From Agrococcus jejuensis (lineage in GTDB: Bacteria; Actinomycetota; Actinomycetes; Actinomycetales; Microbacteriaceae): a stretch of 64,000 bases of DNA. A model generated the notes under the pieces. That model worked only from the letters and a program-made list of their open reading frames with translations, did not search any database and was not told the origin of the DNA. The position numbers were made by a program, and so were the translations under genes. Shown in pieces: positions 57,681 through 64,000 of the stretch; the stretch's first letter is position 1; every line of letters begins with the position of its first letter. The stretch covers positions 475,245 through 539,244 of the forward strand of contig NZ_VEFR01000002.1 in NCBI RefSeq assembly GCF_007679035.1, in the 5' to 3' direction.

Positions 57681-57777
57681 GGGTCCCACTGTGCTGGTCG
57701 GGTGCTGACGCGCAGTTGAACGATGCTGAACGCGGATTCAGGGATGCGGCGGCTCGACGGCGATACCAGCCCCTCGC

Positions 57778-57927
57778 CAGCTGGTCGAGGAGCGCGCGAG
57801 CCCATGGGCGAGCACGCGTCACGAGACCCGGTGACCCTGCGAACGGCTCCGCGGATCGCCGCATTCGCGATGACTCGGGTCTCGTGACGGCTCCTCGCTG
57901 CGCTCGGGGCCTCCTCGACCAGCTGGG
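57778..57927. repeat. TCGAGGAG-type inverted repeat, single copy
   Basis: CAGCTGGTCGAGGAGC...CGCGTCACGAGACC then GGGTCTCGTGACGG...GCCTCCTCGACCAGCTG; loop has CGCGGATCGCC and GCGAACGGC, a segment also present at the end of the 31950 array. Lies between the PepSY-like gene and the sensor kinase. Confidence 0.85.
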
Positions 57928-57937
57928 GGAGGCGAGG

Positions 57938-59287
57938 TCAGTCGTGCGCGGCCGGCAGCTCGAGCACGAAGCGCGCGCCGCCGAGCGGGGACTCGGCGAT
58001 CCAGGCGTCGCCGCCATGGGCGCGGGCGACCTCGCGCACGATCGCGAGGCCGAGGCCCGACCCGCCGTCGTCGCGCGCTCGCGCCTCGTCGAGCCGCACG
58101 AAGCGCTCGAACACGCGCTCTCGCTCCGACGCCGCGACGCCCGAGCCGTCGTCGTCGACCCACACCATCGCGCGGCCGTCGCGCACCACCGAGCCGAGGG
58201 CGATGCGACTCGAGGCGTGCCGCATGCCGTTGTCGACGAGGTTGCGCAGGGCGCGCCCCAGCAGACGCGCATCCCCCGCGACGGGCGCGACGCGGATCGT
58301 CGCGCCGTCGACCGTGCGCCCGAGGGCGCGCACGCGCGCGACCTCGGCGTGCGCGAGGTCGTCGAGGTCGACGGCCTTCCGGGCCGCCGAGCCGTGCTCG
58401 TCGAGGCGGGCGAGCAGCAGCAGACCCTCGACGATCCCGTGCATCCGCTCGCCCTCGCCCAGCACGACGTCGGCGAGCTCGCCCGGCGACGTCGCGTCGG
58501 GATGCGCCTTCGACAGCTCGGCGAACTGCCGCATGGTCGCGAGCGGCGAGCGCAGCTCGTGCGAGGCGTCCGACACGAAGCGCTGCCTCGCTCGCACGCC
58601 GTCGTCGACGCGGCCGAGCATGCGATTCATCGTCGCTGCGAGCCGGTCGACCTCGTCGCCCGACCCCGTCGTCGGCACGCGTCGGTCGAGGGCGGTGGCG
58701 TCGATGGCGTCGACGCGCGCGCGGATGCGGTCGACCGGCGCGAGCGCGCGGCCGACGACGATCCACACGACGGTGCCGATGAGCACGAGCGCGAGCGGCA
58801 CCGCGACGGCGAGCAGCACGGCCGCGGTGCGCACGGCGTCGTCGGCCTCCTGCAGCGACCGAGCGACGACGATCGTGCCCTGCGTGGTCTCGGCGGCGAC
58901 GACGACGAAGTGCTCGTCGCCGACCCGTGCCTCGGTCGGCGCCGACGTCGGCGGGGTCGGCAGCAGCGCCGCGTCGGCTGCGTTCACCGTGACGCCCGCG
59001 GGCGCGCGCAGCGCCACGAGCACGTCGTCGTCACGGGCCACGAGCGCGGCGGTCTGGATCGTGCCCGCATCCACGCCCTCCGCGAGCGCCGTGAGCTCGT
59101 CGGAGAGCTGCTCGGCGACCGACGCGCGCAGCTGCTGCTCGAGCGTCCACGTCATCGCGACGGCGCCGATGCCGAACGCGACGGCGACGACCGCGACGGC
59201 CGCAGCCGTGATGCGCACGCGGATGGATGCTCGCCGCCTGCGCTCGGGAGCCGGTGCGGGCGCGACGGGGTCGGCGGCGTCAGCCAC
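57938..59287 (-). CDS. Sensor histidine kinase of OmpR-type system
   Basis: 449 aa. N-terminal transmembrane helix (~25-50), an extracytoplasmic sensor, a second helix (VLLAVAVPLALVLIGTVVWIVVG, about 165-190), a HAMP domain, HisKA with DASHELRSPLATMRQFAELS (phospho-His), N-box NLVDNGMRHASS, and G-boxes DDDGSGV and GSGLGLAIVREVARAHGG. GTG 59287 overlaps the response-regulator gene by eight bases. The protein is closest in layout to the MprB/TcsS type; the PepSY-like membrane protein downstream is a likely target or signal partner. Signal unknown. Confidence 0.9.
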   Translation of the reverse strand: MADAADPVAPAPAPERRRRASIRVRITAAAVAVVAVAFGIGAVAMTWTLEQQLRASVAEQLSDELTALAEGVDAGTIQTAALVARDDDVLVALRAPAGVTVNAADAALLPTPPTSAPTEARVGDEHFVVVAAETTQGTIVVARSLQEADDAVRTAAVLLAVAVPLALVLIGTVVWIVVGRALAPVDRIRARVDAIDATALDRRVPTTGSGDEVDRLAATMNRMLGRVDDGVRARQRFVSDASHELRSPLATMRQFAELSKAHPDATSPGELADVVLGEGERMHGIVEGLLLLARLDEHGSAARKAVDLDDLAHAEVARVRALGRTVDGATIRVAPVAGDARLLGRALRNLVDNGMRHASSRIALGSVVRDGRAMVWVDDDGSGVAASERERVFERFVRLDEARARDDGGSGLGLAIVREVARAHGGDAWIAESPLGGARFVLELPAAHD

Positions 59288-59957
59288 CGTCGGCCGCCAG
59301 CCGATAGCCGGCGCCGCGCACCGTCTGGATCGCGTCGCGACCGAACGGCCGGTCGACCTTGCGGCGGATGCGTCCGACGTAGACCTCGACGATGTTCGGG
59401 TCGCCGTCGAAGTCCTCGCTCCACACGTCGTCGAGCACCTGCGTCTTCGTGACCGCCTCGCCCTTGCGGCGCAGCAGCAGCTCGAGCACGGCGAGCTCGC
59501 GAGCGGTGAGCTCGACCTCGGTGTCGCCGCGATGCACGGTGCGGGCCGCGGGGTCGAGACGCAGGTCGCCGGCCTCGAGCACCACGGGGCGCTCGCGGCC
59601 GCCGCGACGCACGAGCGCGCGTATCCGTGCGACGAGCACGGGGAACGAGAAGGGCTTCGTGAGCCAGTCGTCGCCGCCGGTGTCGAGGCCCTCGACCTCG
59701 TCCCACTCGCCGTCCTTGGCGGTGAGGAAGAGCACGGGCGTCCAGATGCCCTCCGCGCGCATCGTCTGGCAGACGCGATAGCCCGACATGCCGGGCATCA
59801 TGACGTCGAGCAGCACGACGTCGTACGCGAACTCGCGCGCCCGCCACAGGCCGTCGACGCCGTCGTGCGCGACGTCGACCGTCATGCCCTCGGCCTCGAG
59901 CCCGCGACGCACGCCGTCGGCGAGGCGCACCTCGTCGTCGACCAGCAGCACCCGCAT
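59280..59957 (-). CDS. OmpR/PhoB-family response regulator
   Basis: 225 aa. Receiver domain with acidic pocket VDDE and phospho-acceptor Asp51 in VVLLDVMMPG, Thr in FLTAKD, Lys in LTKPFSFPVLVARI. C-terminal winged helix VELTARELAVLELLLRRKGEAVTKTQVLDDVW...NIVEVYVGRIRRKVDRPFGRDAIQTVRGAGYRL. Start ATG 59957. First gene of the two-component operon, divergent from sufS. It should bind tandem direct repeats upstream of its targets, probably the PepSY-like gene. Confidence 0.93.
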   Translation of the reverse strand: MRVLLVDDEVRLADGVRRGLEAEGMTVDVAHDGVDGLWRAREFAYDVVLLDVMMPGMSGYRVCQTMRAEGIWTPVLFLTAKDGEWDEVEGLDTGGDDWLTKPFSFPVLVARIRALVRRGGRERPVVLEAGDLRLDPAARTVHRGDTEVELTARELAVLELLLRRKGEAVTKTQVLDDVWSEDFDGDPNIVEVYVGRIRRKVDRPFGRDAIQTVRGAGYRLAADGG

Positions 59958-60107
59958 GGCTCGATCCTGGCGCGGATGCGCTGACGCGGGGCTGAACGGC
60001 GCGCCCCGTCGAGCGTCCGCGTTCGCGATCGGCATGACGTCGCGAGTCGCTCCGATGCACCCCGACGCGAGAGGATGGGGCGTCGGGCCGCCCGGCACGG
60101 AGGACGC

Positions 60108-61385
60108 ATGCAGCACCAGACGATCGCACCCGACGCACTCGACCGCATCCGCGCGGACTTCCCCGAGCTCGCGGAGCAGGTGCAGGGGCACGCGCTCGCC
60201 TACCTCGACACGGGCGCGACCGCGCTGCGCCCCACGCCCGTGCTCGACGCCGAGCGCGTGTTCGCGCAGACGCGCACCGCCGCCGTGCACCGCGGCGCCC
60301 ACACGCTCGCGGCCCTCGCGACCGTCGCGTACGAGGAGGCGCGCGAGCGCATCGCCGCGTTCGTCGGCGCCGACGCCGACGAGGTGAGCTGGACCCAGAA
60401 CGCCACCGACGCCCTCAACATGATCGGCCTCTCGCTCGCGCGAGCGCAGCGCGGCCCCCACGAGCAGCTCGTCGACCTCGGGCCCGGCGACGTCATCGTG
60501 ACGACCGAGGCCGAGCACCACGCCAACCTGCTGCCGTGGCAGGACCTCGCCGCCGCGACGGGCGCGACGCTGCGCATCATCCCCGTCGACGACGACGGCG
60601 TCTGGACGGCCGACGACGCCCGCGCAGCGATCGACGAGCGCACGCGCGTCGTCGCCTTCGCCCACGTGGGCAACGTCACCGGCCTCGTCGCCCCCGTCGC
60701 CGAGGTCGTCGCCGCCGCACGCGCCGTCGGCGCCCTCACCGTGCTCGATGCGTGCCAGTCTGCGCCGCACATAGCGCTCGACCTCCACGCGCTCGACGTC
60801 GACGCAGCGGCGTTCTCGTCGCACAAGATGCTCGGCCCCGGCGGCGTCGGCGTGCTGTACCTGCGCCGCGCGCTGGGTCTCGCGCTGCCGCCCGCGCGCA
60901 CCGGCGGGTCGATGATCACGACCGTGACCCTCGAGGGCGCCGAGTGGATGCCGCCGCCGCAGCGCTTCGAGGCGGGCACGCAGGCCGTCACGCAGGTCGT
61001 GGGCCTCGCGGCCGCCACCGAGTACCTCGACGCGGTGGGGCTCGACGCCATCGCGGCGCACGAGCACGCGCTCGGGCAGCGACTCGTCGACGGGCTCGCG
61101 ACGATCGACGGCATCCGCATCGTCGGACCGCAGCCCGGGCAGGAGCGCGCGGGCCTCGCGAGCATCGTCGTCGACGGCGTGCACGCGCACGACGTCGGCC
61201 AGCTGCTCGATGCGCAGGGCGTCGCCGCTCGCGTCGGCCACCACTGCGCGCAGCCGCTGCACCGCCGCCTCGGCGTCGCGGCCACGACCCGCGCCTCGAC
61301 GTACCTCTACACGACCGAGGCCGAGGTCGATCGGTTCCTCGACGCCGTCAGCGGCGTGCGCGCCTACTTCGGGGTCGGGCGATGA
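60108..61385 (+). CDS. sufS: Cysteine desulfurase SufS
   Basis: 425 aa from ATG 60108 (GGAGG upstream). PLP-binding Lys in FSSHKMLGPGGVG, active-site Cys in RVGHHCAQPLHRRLG, the PLP-pocket TEAEHHANLLPWQ and the substrate binding ASTYLYTTEAEVD. A typical group II enzyme that removes sulfur from Cys for Fe-S assembly. The sufU gene overlaps by ATGA, so SufU probably receives its persulfide. Note that the sufBCD scaffold genes are not in the window, although many actinobacteria have all in one operon. The enzyme is cytoplasmic. Confidence 0.93.
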   Translation: MQHQTIAPDALDRIRADFPELAEQVQGHALAYLDTGATALRPTPVLDAERVFAQTRTAAVHRGAHTLAALATVAYEEARERIAAFVGADADEVSWTQNATDALNMIGLSLARAQRGPHEQLVDLGPGDVIVTTEAEHHANLLPWQDLAAATGATLRIIPVDDDGVWTADDARAAIDERTRVVAFAHVGNVTGLVAPVAEVVAAARAVGALTVLDACQSAPHIALDLHALDVDAAAFSSHKMLGPGGVGVLYLRRALGLALPPARTGGSMITTVTLEGAEWMPPPQRFEAGTQAVTQVVGLAAATEYLDAVGLDAIAAHEHALGQRLVDGLATIDGIRIVGPQPGQERAGLASIVVDGVHAHDVGQLLDAQGVAARVGHHCAQPLHRRLGVAATTRASTYLYTTEAEVDRFLDAVSGVRAYFGVGR

Positions 61386-61834
61386 GCGGCCTCGACGAGC
61401 TGTACCAGCAGATCATCCTCGACCACGCGAAGGCTCGGCACGGCGAGGGTGCGCTCTCGGCCGATGCGGCCCACGCCGAGCGGTTCGAGCGCAACCCGAC
61501 GTGCGGCGACGAGATCCGCCTGCGCATCGCGATCGACGGCGCACACGTCGACGCGGTCGGCTGGGAGGGCCAGGGCTGCTCGATCTCGCAGGCGTCCGCG
61601 TCGATCGTGGGGCAGGACGTGCCCGGGCTCACGCGCGAGGACGCCCAGCTGCGCGTCGACGCCATGCGCCGCATGCTGCGCACGCGCGGCGAGCACGACG
61701 ACGCCGATCTCGACCTGCTCGGCGACGCCTCGGCGTTCGAGGGCGTCGCGAAGTTCCCGATGCGCGTGAAGTGCGCGATGCTGCCGTGGGTCGCCCTCGA
61801 GGACACCCTGCGGCAGGTCACCGCGCGCGACTGA
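61382..61834 (+). CDS. sufU: Fe-S assembly sulfur-transfer protein SufU
   Basis: 150 aa with all three zinc/sulfur-transfer cysteines: NPTCGDEI, GCSISQAS and VKCAMLPW. It carries the extra ~20-residue insert between conserved Gly and the last Cys that marks SufU rather than IscU. Accepts sulfane sulfur from SufS. Overlaps sufS by four bases and is followed by an intergenic space, so the two form a short operon. Confidence 0.93.
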   Translation: MSGLDELYQQIILDHAKARHGEGALSADAAHAERFERNPTCGDEIRLRIAIDGAHVDAVGWEGQGCSISQASASIVGQDVPGLTREDAQLRVDAMRRMLRTRGEHDDADLDLLGDASAFEGVAKFPMRVKCAMLPWVALEDTLRQVTARD

Positions 61835-61931
61835 CGCGGCGCGCTCGCTCCGACGGCCGCGCGGCGTCAACCCCGCGCGCCCCGGCACGGCTGCGCCTAG
61901 CGTCGGGGCTCCGCAACGTCAGGAGCACGCC

Positions 61932-62354
61932 ATGCCGATCCCCGTCACCGACTTCGCCCATGTTCGCCTCACCGTCACCGACATCGCGCGGTCGCGGGCG
62001 TTCTACGACGAGGTGTTCGGCTTCGACGTCGCGTTCGAGGCGCCGCCCGAGGATGCCGATGCCGAGACGAAGGAGCAGCTCGCGTTCCTGTTCGGCGGCG
62101 TGATCTACCAGTTCGCCGGCGGACTCCTCGGCCTGCGGCCCGTGGCAGCCGCGACCGACCGCTACGACGAGGACCGCGTCGGGCTCGACCACCTCAGCCT
62201 CGCCGTCGCATCCCGTGCCGACCTCGACGAGGCCGCCGCGACGCTCGATCGCCTGGGCATCGCGCACGAGGGCGTCAAGGACATCGGCGCCGGCTGGATC
62301 CTGGAGTTCCGCGACCCCGACCACATCGCCCTCGAGCTCAACGCGCCCGCCTGA
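61932..62354 (+). CDS. VOC-superfamily (glyoxalase/dioxygenase fold) protein
   Basis: 140 aa. N-terminal FAHVRLTVTDIARSRAFYDEVFGFDV and C-terminal DIGAGWILEFRDPDHIALELNA match the VOC fold, with His (in FAHVRLTV), His (in DHLSLAVA) and Glu as metal ligands. Could be a glyoxalase, antibiotic-resistance or dioxygenase-like protein; substrate unknown. AGGAG before the ATG. Single gene. Confidence 0.85.
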   Translation: MPIPVTDFAHVRLTVTDIARSRAFYDEVFGFDVAFEAPPEDADAETKEQLAFLFGGVIYQFAGGLLGLRPVAAATDRYDEDRVGLDHLSLAVASRADLDEAAATLDRLGIAHEGVKDIGAGWILEFRDPDHIALELNAPA

Positions 62355-62391
62355 CCGCGTCGCCGCCTGCCGGAGGGCGGGCGGCCGCAGG

Positions 62392-62676
62392 TCAGCCGGC
62401 CTTCGCCGCCTCGCGCGCGGCGATGCGCGCCTGGACCTCGGGTCGACGCAGCGGCGGCACCGTCTTGGGCGGCTGCCTGCGGTCGGGCAGGTCCTCGAGC
62501 AGGTGGTGCGTGATGTGCGCGATCTCGGCGACCGCGCGCTCGAACGCCTCGCTCGTGCGGTCGGTGGGATGCGTGATGCCCGAGACCTTGCGCACGTACT
62601 GCCGTGCGGCGGCCTCGACCTCGTCGTCGTTCGCGGCCGGCTCGAGGCCGCGCAGGGTCGTGATGTTCCTGCACAT
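62392..62676 (-). CDS. DUF2277 family protein
   Basis: 94 aa. The N-terminal MCRNITTLRGLEP is the family's invariant block; AARQYVRKVSGITHPTDRTSEAFERAVAEIAHITHHLLEDL completes the conserved region, and it ends in a basic tail. Function unknown. Resembles DUF2277 in length and motif. ATG 62676; the longer upstream frame has no ribosome site. The gene is convergent with the VOC gene. Confidence 0.85.
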   Translation of the reverse strand: MCRNITTLRGLEPAANDDEVEAAARQYVRKVSGITHPTDRTSEAFERAVAEIAHITHHLLEDLPDRRQPPKTVPPLRRPEVQARIAAREAAKAG

Positions 62677-62723
62677 GCCAGCCACGGTACGCCCGACCGT
62701 CGACGGACTCCAGAGGCGTGCGG

Positions 62724-63176
62724 TCAGCGCTCGAGCAGCGCCCGCAGGCCGGCCTCGCCCGCCCGCATGACGGCGTCGTGGTTCGCGCGCAGCCGCCCCG
62801 TGGCGACGCGGGCGATCGCCCGCAGCGAGCGACGCTGCAGGATGACGTGCTGCTGGAAGACGACGCACGTGCCGCCGTCGCTCGACGGCGACAGGTGCCA
62901 CGAGCACCAGCCCAGCAGATCGCCACGGATGCGAGCGGCGAGCACGCCGTCGGGCGCGTCCATCTGCGTCAGCCGCACGCGCAGCGTGTACGGCAGCGGC
63001 CCGCGCATCCCGAGCGAGCCCTCGCGACGACCGGGCTCGCCGGACGCCTCGAGCCGCCCCTCGACGACGCTCGGCCACCACTGCGGATAGGCGGCGACGT
63101 CGGTGAGCACGGCCTGCACGGCATCGGGCTCGGCCCCGATCCGCCAGACGGAGCGGAAGCGGAAGTCAGGAGCCAC
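62724..63176 (-). CDS. SRPBCC-family (START-like polyketide-cyclase fold) protein
   Basis: 150 aa from GTG 63176 (GAGAGG upstream). The pattern RFRSVWRIGAEPDAVQAVLTDVAAYPQWWPSVV is typical for the polyketide_cyc2/SRPBCC fold, with the C-terminal helix of the family (LRANHDAVMRAGEAGLRALLE). Binds hydrophobic ligands. Longer ATG starts up to 63284 add an odd arginine-rich tail and are not used. Single gene next to DUF2277 in the same direction. Confidence 0.8.
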   Translation of the reverse strand: MAPDFRFRSVWRIGAEPDAVQAVLTDVAAYPQWWPSVVEGRLEASGEPGRREGSLGMRGPLPYTLRVRLTQMDAPDGVLAARIRGDLLGWCSWHLSPSSDGGTCVVFQQHVILQRRSLRAIARVATGRLRANHDAVMRAGEAGLRALLER

Positions 63177-63344
63177 GCACCCATCCTCTCGTCCCGACCT
63201 CGATGGATGCCGCATGCGGCATGCGACGCGGCCCGGGCGCATCACGCGGGGCCGCATCCCGCCTGGCGACACGCCGAGCGACATCGACGCCAGCCGCTCG
63301 CGGGGGCGTTGACACGGAGCGATCGCGGGAGCAGCGTGGCAGGC

Positions 63345-63938
63345 ATGCGGACCACGAGGACCTCCATCGCCGTCGCGATCACGGCGGCAGCGCTGCTGCT
63401 CACCGGGTGCGGTGCGGCGTCGCAGGCGCCGACCGAGGGGCAGTCGCCGCCGCCATCGAGCGGCGAGGCCACGACGTCGCCCTCGCCTGCCGACCCGGAG
63501 ACCGCGGGCGAGGAGGCGCCCTGCGCCGCCGAGTCGCTGCGCGTCACGGCCGCGACGGGCGACGCGGGCGCCGGCTCGGTCACCGTGACCTTCTCGTTCG
63601 AGAACGCCGGCGCCGAGGCGTGCACGCTCGCGGGCTTCCCCGGCGTCTCCGCCGTGGGCGGTGGCGACGGCGAGCAGATCGGCGAGCCCGCCGCCAGGTC
63701 GGATGCGACCTTCGCGCCGGTCGTCGTCGCTCCCGGTGCCACGGCGAGCGCCGCGCTGCGCATGGTGGACGTCGCAGGCGGCGGCGGTCCGCTCGGCGAC
63801 GACTGCCAGGCGCAGCCCGCCGACGGCTGGCGCGTCTACCCGCCCGAGTCGACCGAGGCGATCTTCGTGCAGGTCGACGGCCTCACGGCCTGCGCGGGCG
63901 ACGTCGACTGGATCACGATCGACCCCGTGATCGGCTGA
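63345..63938 (+). CDS. DUF4232-like lipoprotein
   Basis: 197 aa. Signal peptide with lipobox LLTGC (AAALLLTGCGAAS), a Ser/Pro/Thr-rich linker and a C-terminal beta domain: LRVTAATGDAGAGSVTVTFSFENAGAEACTLAGFPGVSAVGG and cysteine pairs, matching DUF4232 domains. Attached to the outer face of the membrane. GTG 63336 (three codons upstream) is an alternative start. Function unknown; common in actinobacteria. Single gene. Confidence 0.82.
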   Translation: MRTTRTSIAVAITAAALLLTGCGAASQAPTEGQSPPPSSGEATTSPSPADPETAGEEAPCAAESLRVTAATGDAGAGSVTVTFSFENAGAEACTLAGFPGVSAVGGGDGEQIGEPAARSDATFAPVVVAPGATASAALRMVDVAGGGGPLGDDCQAQPADGWRVYPPESTEAIFVQVDGLTACAGDVDWITIDPVIG

Positions 63939-63972
63939 CCTCGCCGCCGCTCGTCGACGAGCGATCGTCGCC

Positions 63973-64000
63973 TCAGCCCGCCAGCGCCCCCTCGAAGGCC
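63973..64000 (-). CDS. C-terminal end of an unidentified minus-strand gene
   Basis: TGA at 63973-63975 closes a minus-strand frame reading ...AFEGALAG at the right edge. Only eight residues are visible, so it cannot be named and may be chance. Confidence 0.3.

Overview
The window is very GC-rich (roughly 70-75 percent by eye) with strong C/G third-position bias, frequent GTG starts and 4-nt ATGA/GTGA gene overlaps. It encodes actinobacterial hallmarks: GAF-ANTAR regulators, a SufS-SufU pair, a DtxR/IdeR-like iron box, LPXTG-anchored fibronectin-type-III surface proteins and DUF2277/DUF4232 proteins. A Microbacteriaceae (Agrococcus-like) chromosome fits best; that is inference from gene content and composition, not a database match. 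No tRNA, rRNA, insertion sequence, CRISPR array or phage module was seen, and the edges cut a GH32 gene (left) and an unidentified minus-strand gene (right).

Layout. 1-3019: fructan/sucrose locus (GH32 C-terminus, Tat-exported GH32, PfkB sugar kinase). 3116-11622: two giant tandem paralogous surface proteins, each signal peptide + N-terminal sandwich-like domain + Ig-like module + ten Fn3 modules + LPRTG sorting signal. 11860-25316: mostly minus-strand housekeeping genes (HAD phosphatase, NYN protein, CPBP protease, two coupled GAF-ANTAR proteins, FAD-linked oxidase, alpha/beta hydrolase, glycolipid-binding-like protein, MetE-like protein, Pro-rich membrane protein, TauE-type exporter, MFS exporter). 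25399-26180: ArsR-like regulator of the MFS gene, translationally coupled to a 45-aa leader ORF. 26379: FKBP.

26908-36488 is the most interesting metabolic block: a FadR/GntR regulator with twin operators, an HIBADH-type dehydrogenase, an MHS-family MFS importer and a split (two-subunit) transketolase in one operon; then a repeat array, a second FadR/GntR regulator, a second MHS importer, and a divergent TIM-barrel isomerase plus SDR sharing an operator with that importer. Together they look like a catabolic island for an unidentified sugar, sugar acid or sulfosugar-like compound, with no kinase in view. 37590-41710 is a complete iron-siderophore ABC importer under a DtxR-like box. 41922-43795 is metY with a CoA-binding protein. 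43997-51452 holds an FHA protein, small proteins, and the ATP-grasp / alpha-E / transglutaminase cassette. 51532-56349 holds an LmeA-like protein, WrbA, an inositol-phosphatase-family protein, a methyltransferase, a fragment of a fumarylacetoacetate-hydrolase-like gene and an LldD-type FMN oxidase. 56892-59957 is a two-component system with a PepSY-like membrane protein; 60108-61834 is sufS-sufU; the rest is small conserved genes and a DUF4232-like lipoprotein.

The least-explained feature is a set of dispersed palindromic elements placed mostly at 3' ends of genes: a 71-bp family (13432, 17583), a 59-bp family (15998, 23914), a family of long TCGAGGAG inverted repeats (31950, 36572, 56351, 57778; a 187-bp tandem array at the first), a tandem 39-nt hairpin pair with a compensatory change (33156, 33205), a 50-bp palindrome (26823) and a duplicated 22-bp element with a 16-bp palindromic core (46041, 46123). 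None is near a visible transposase.
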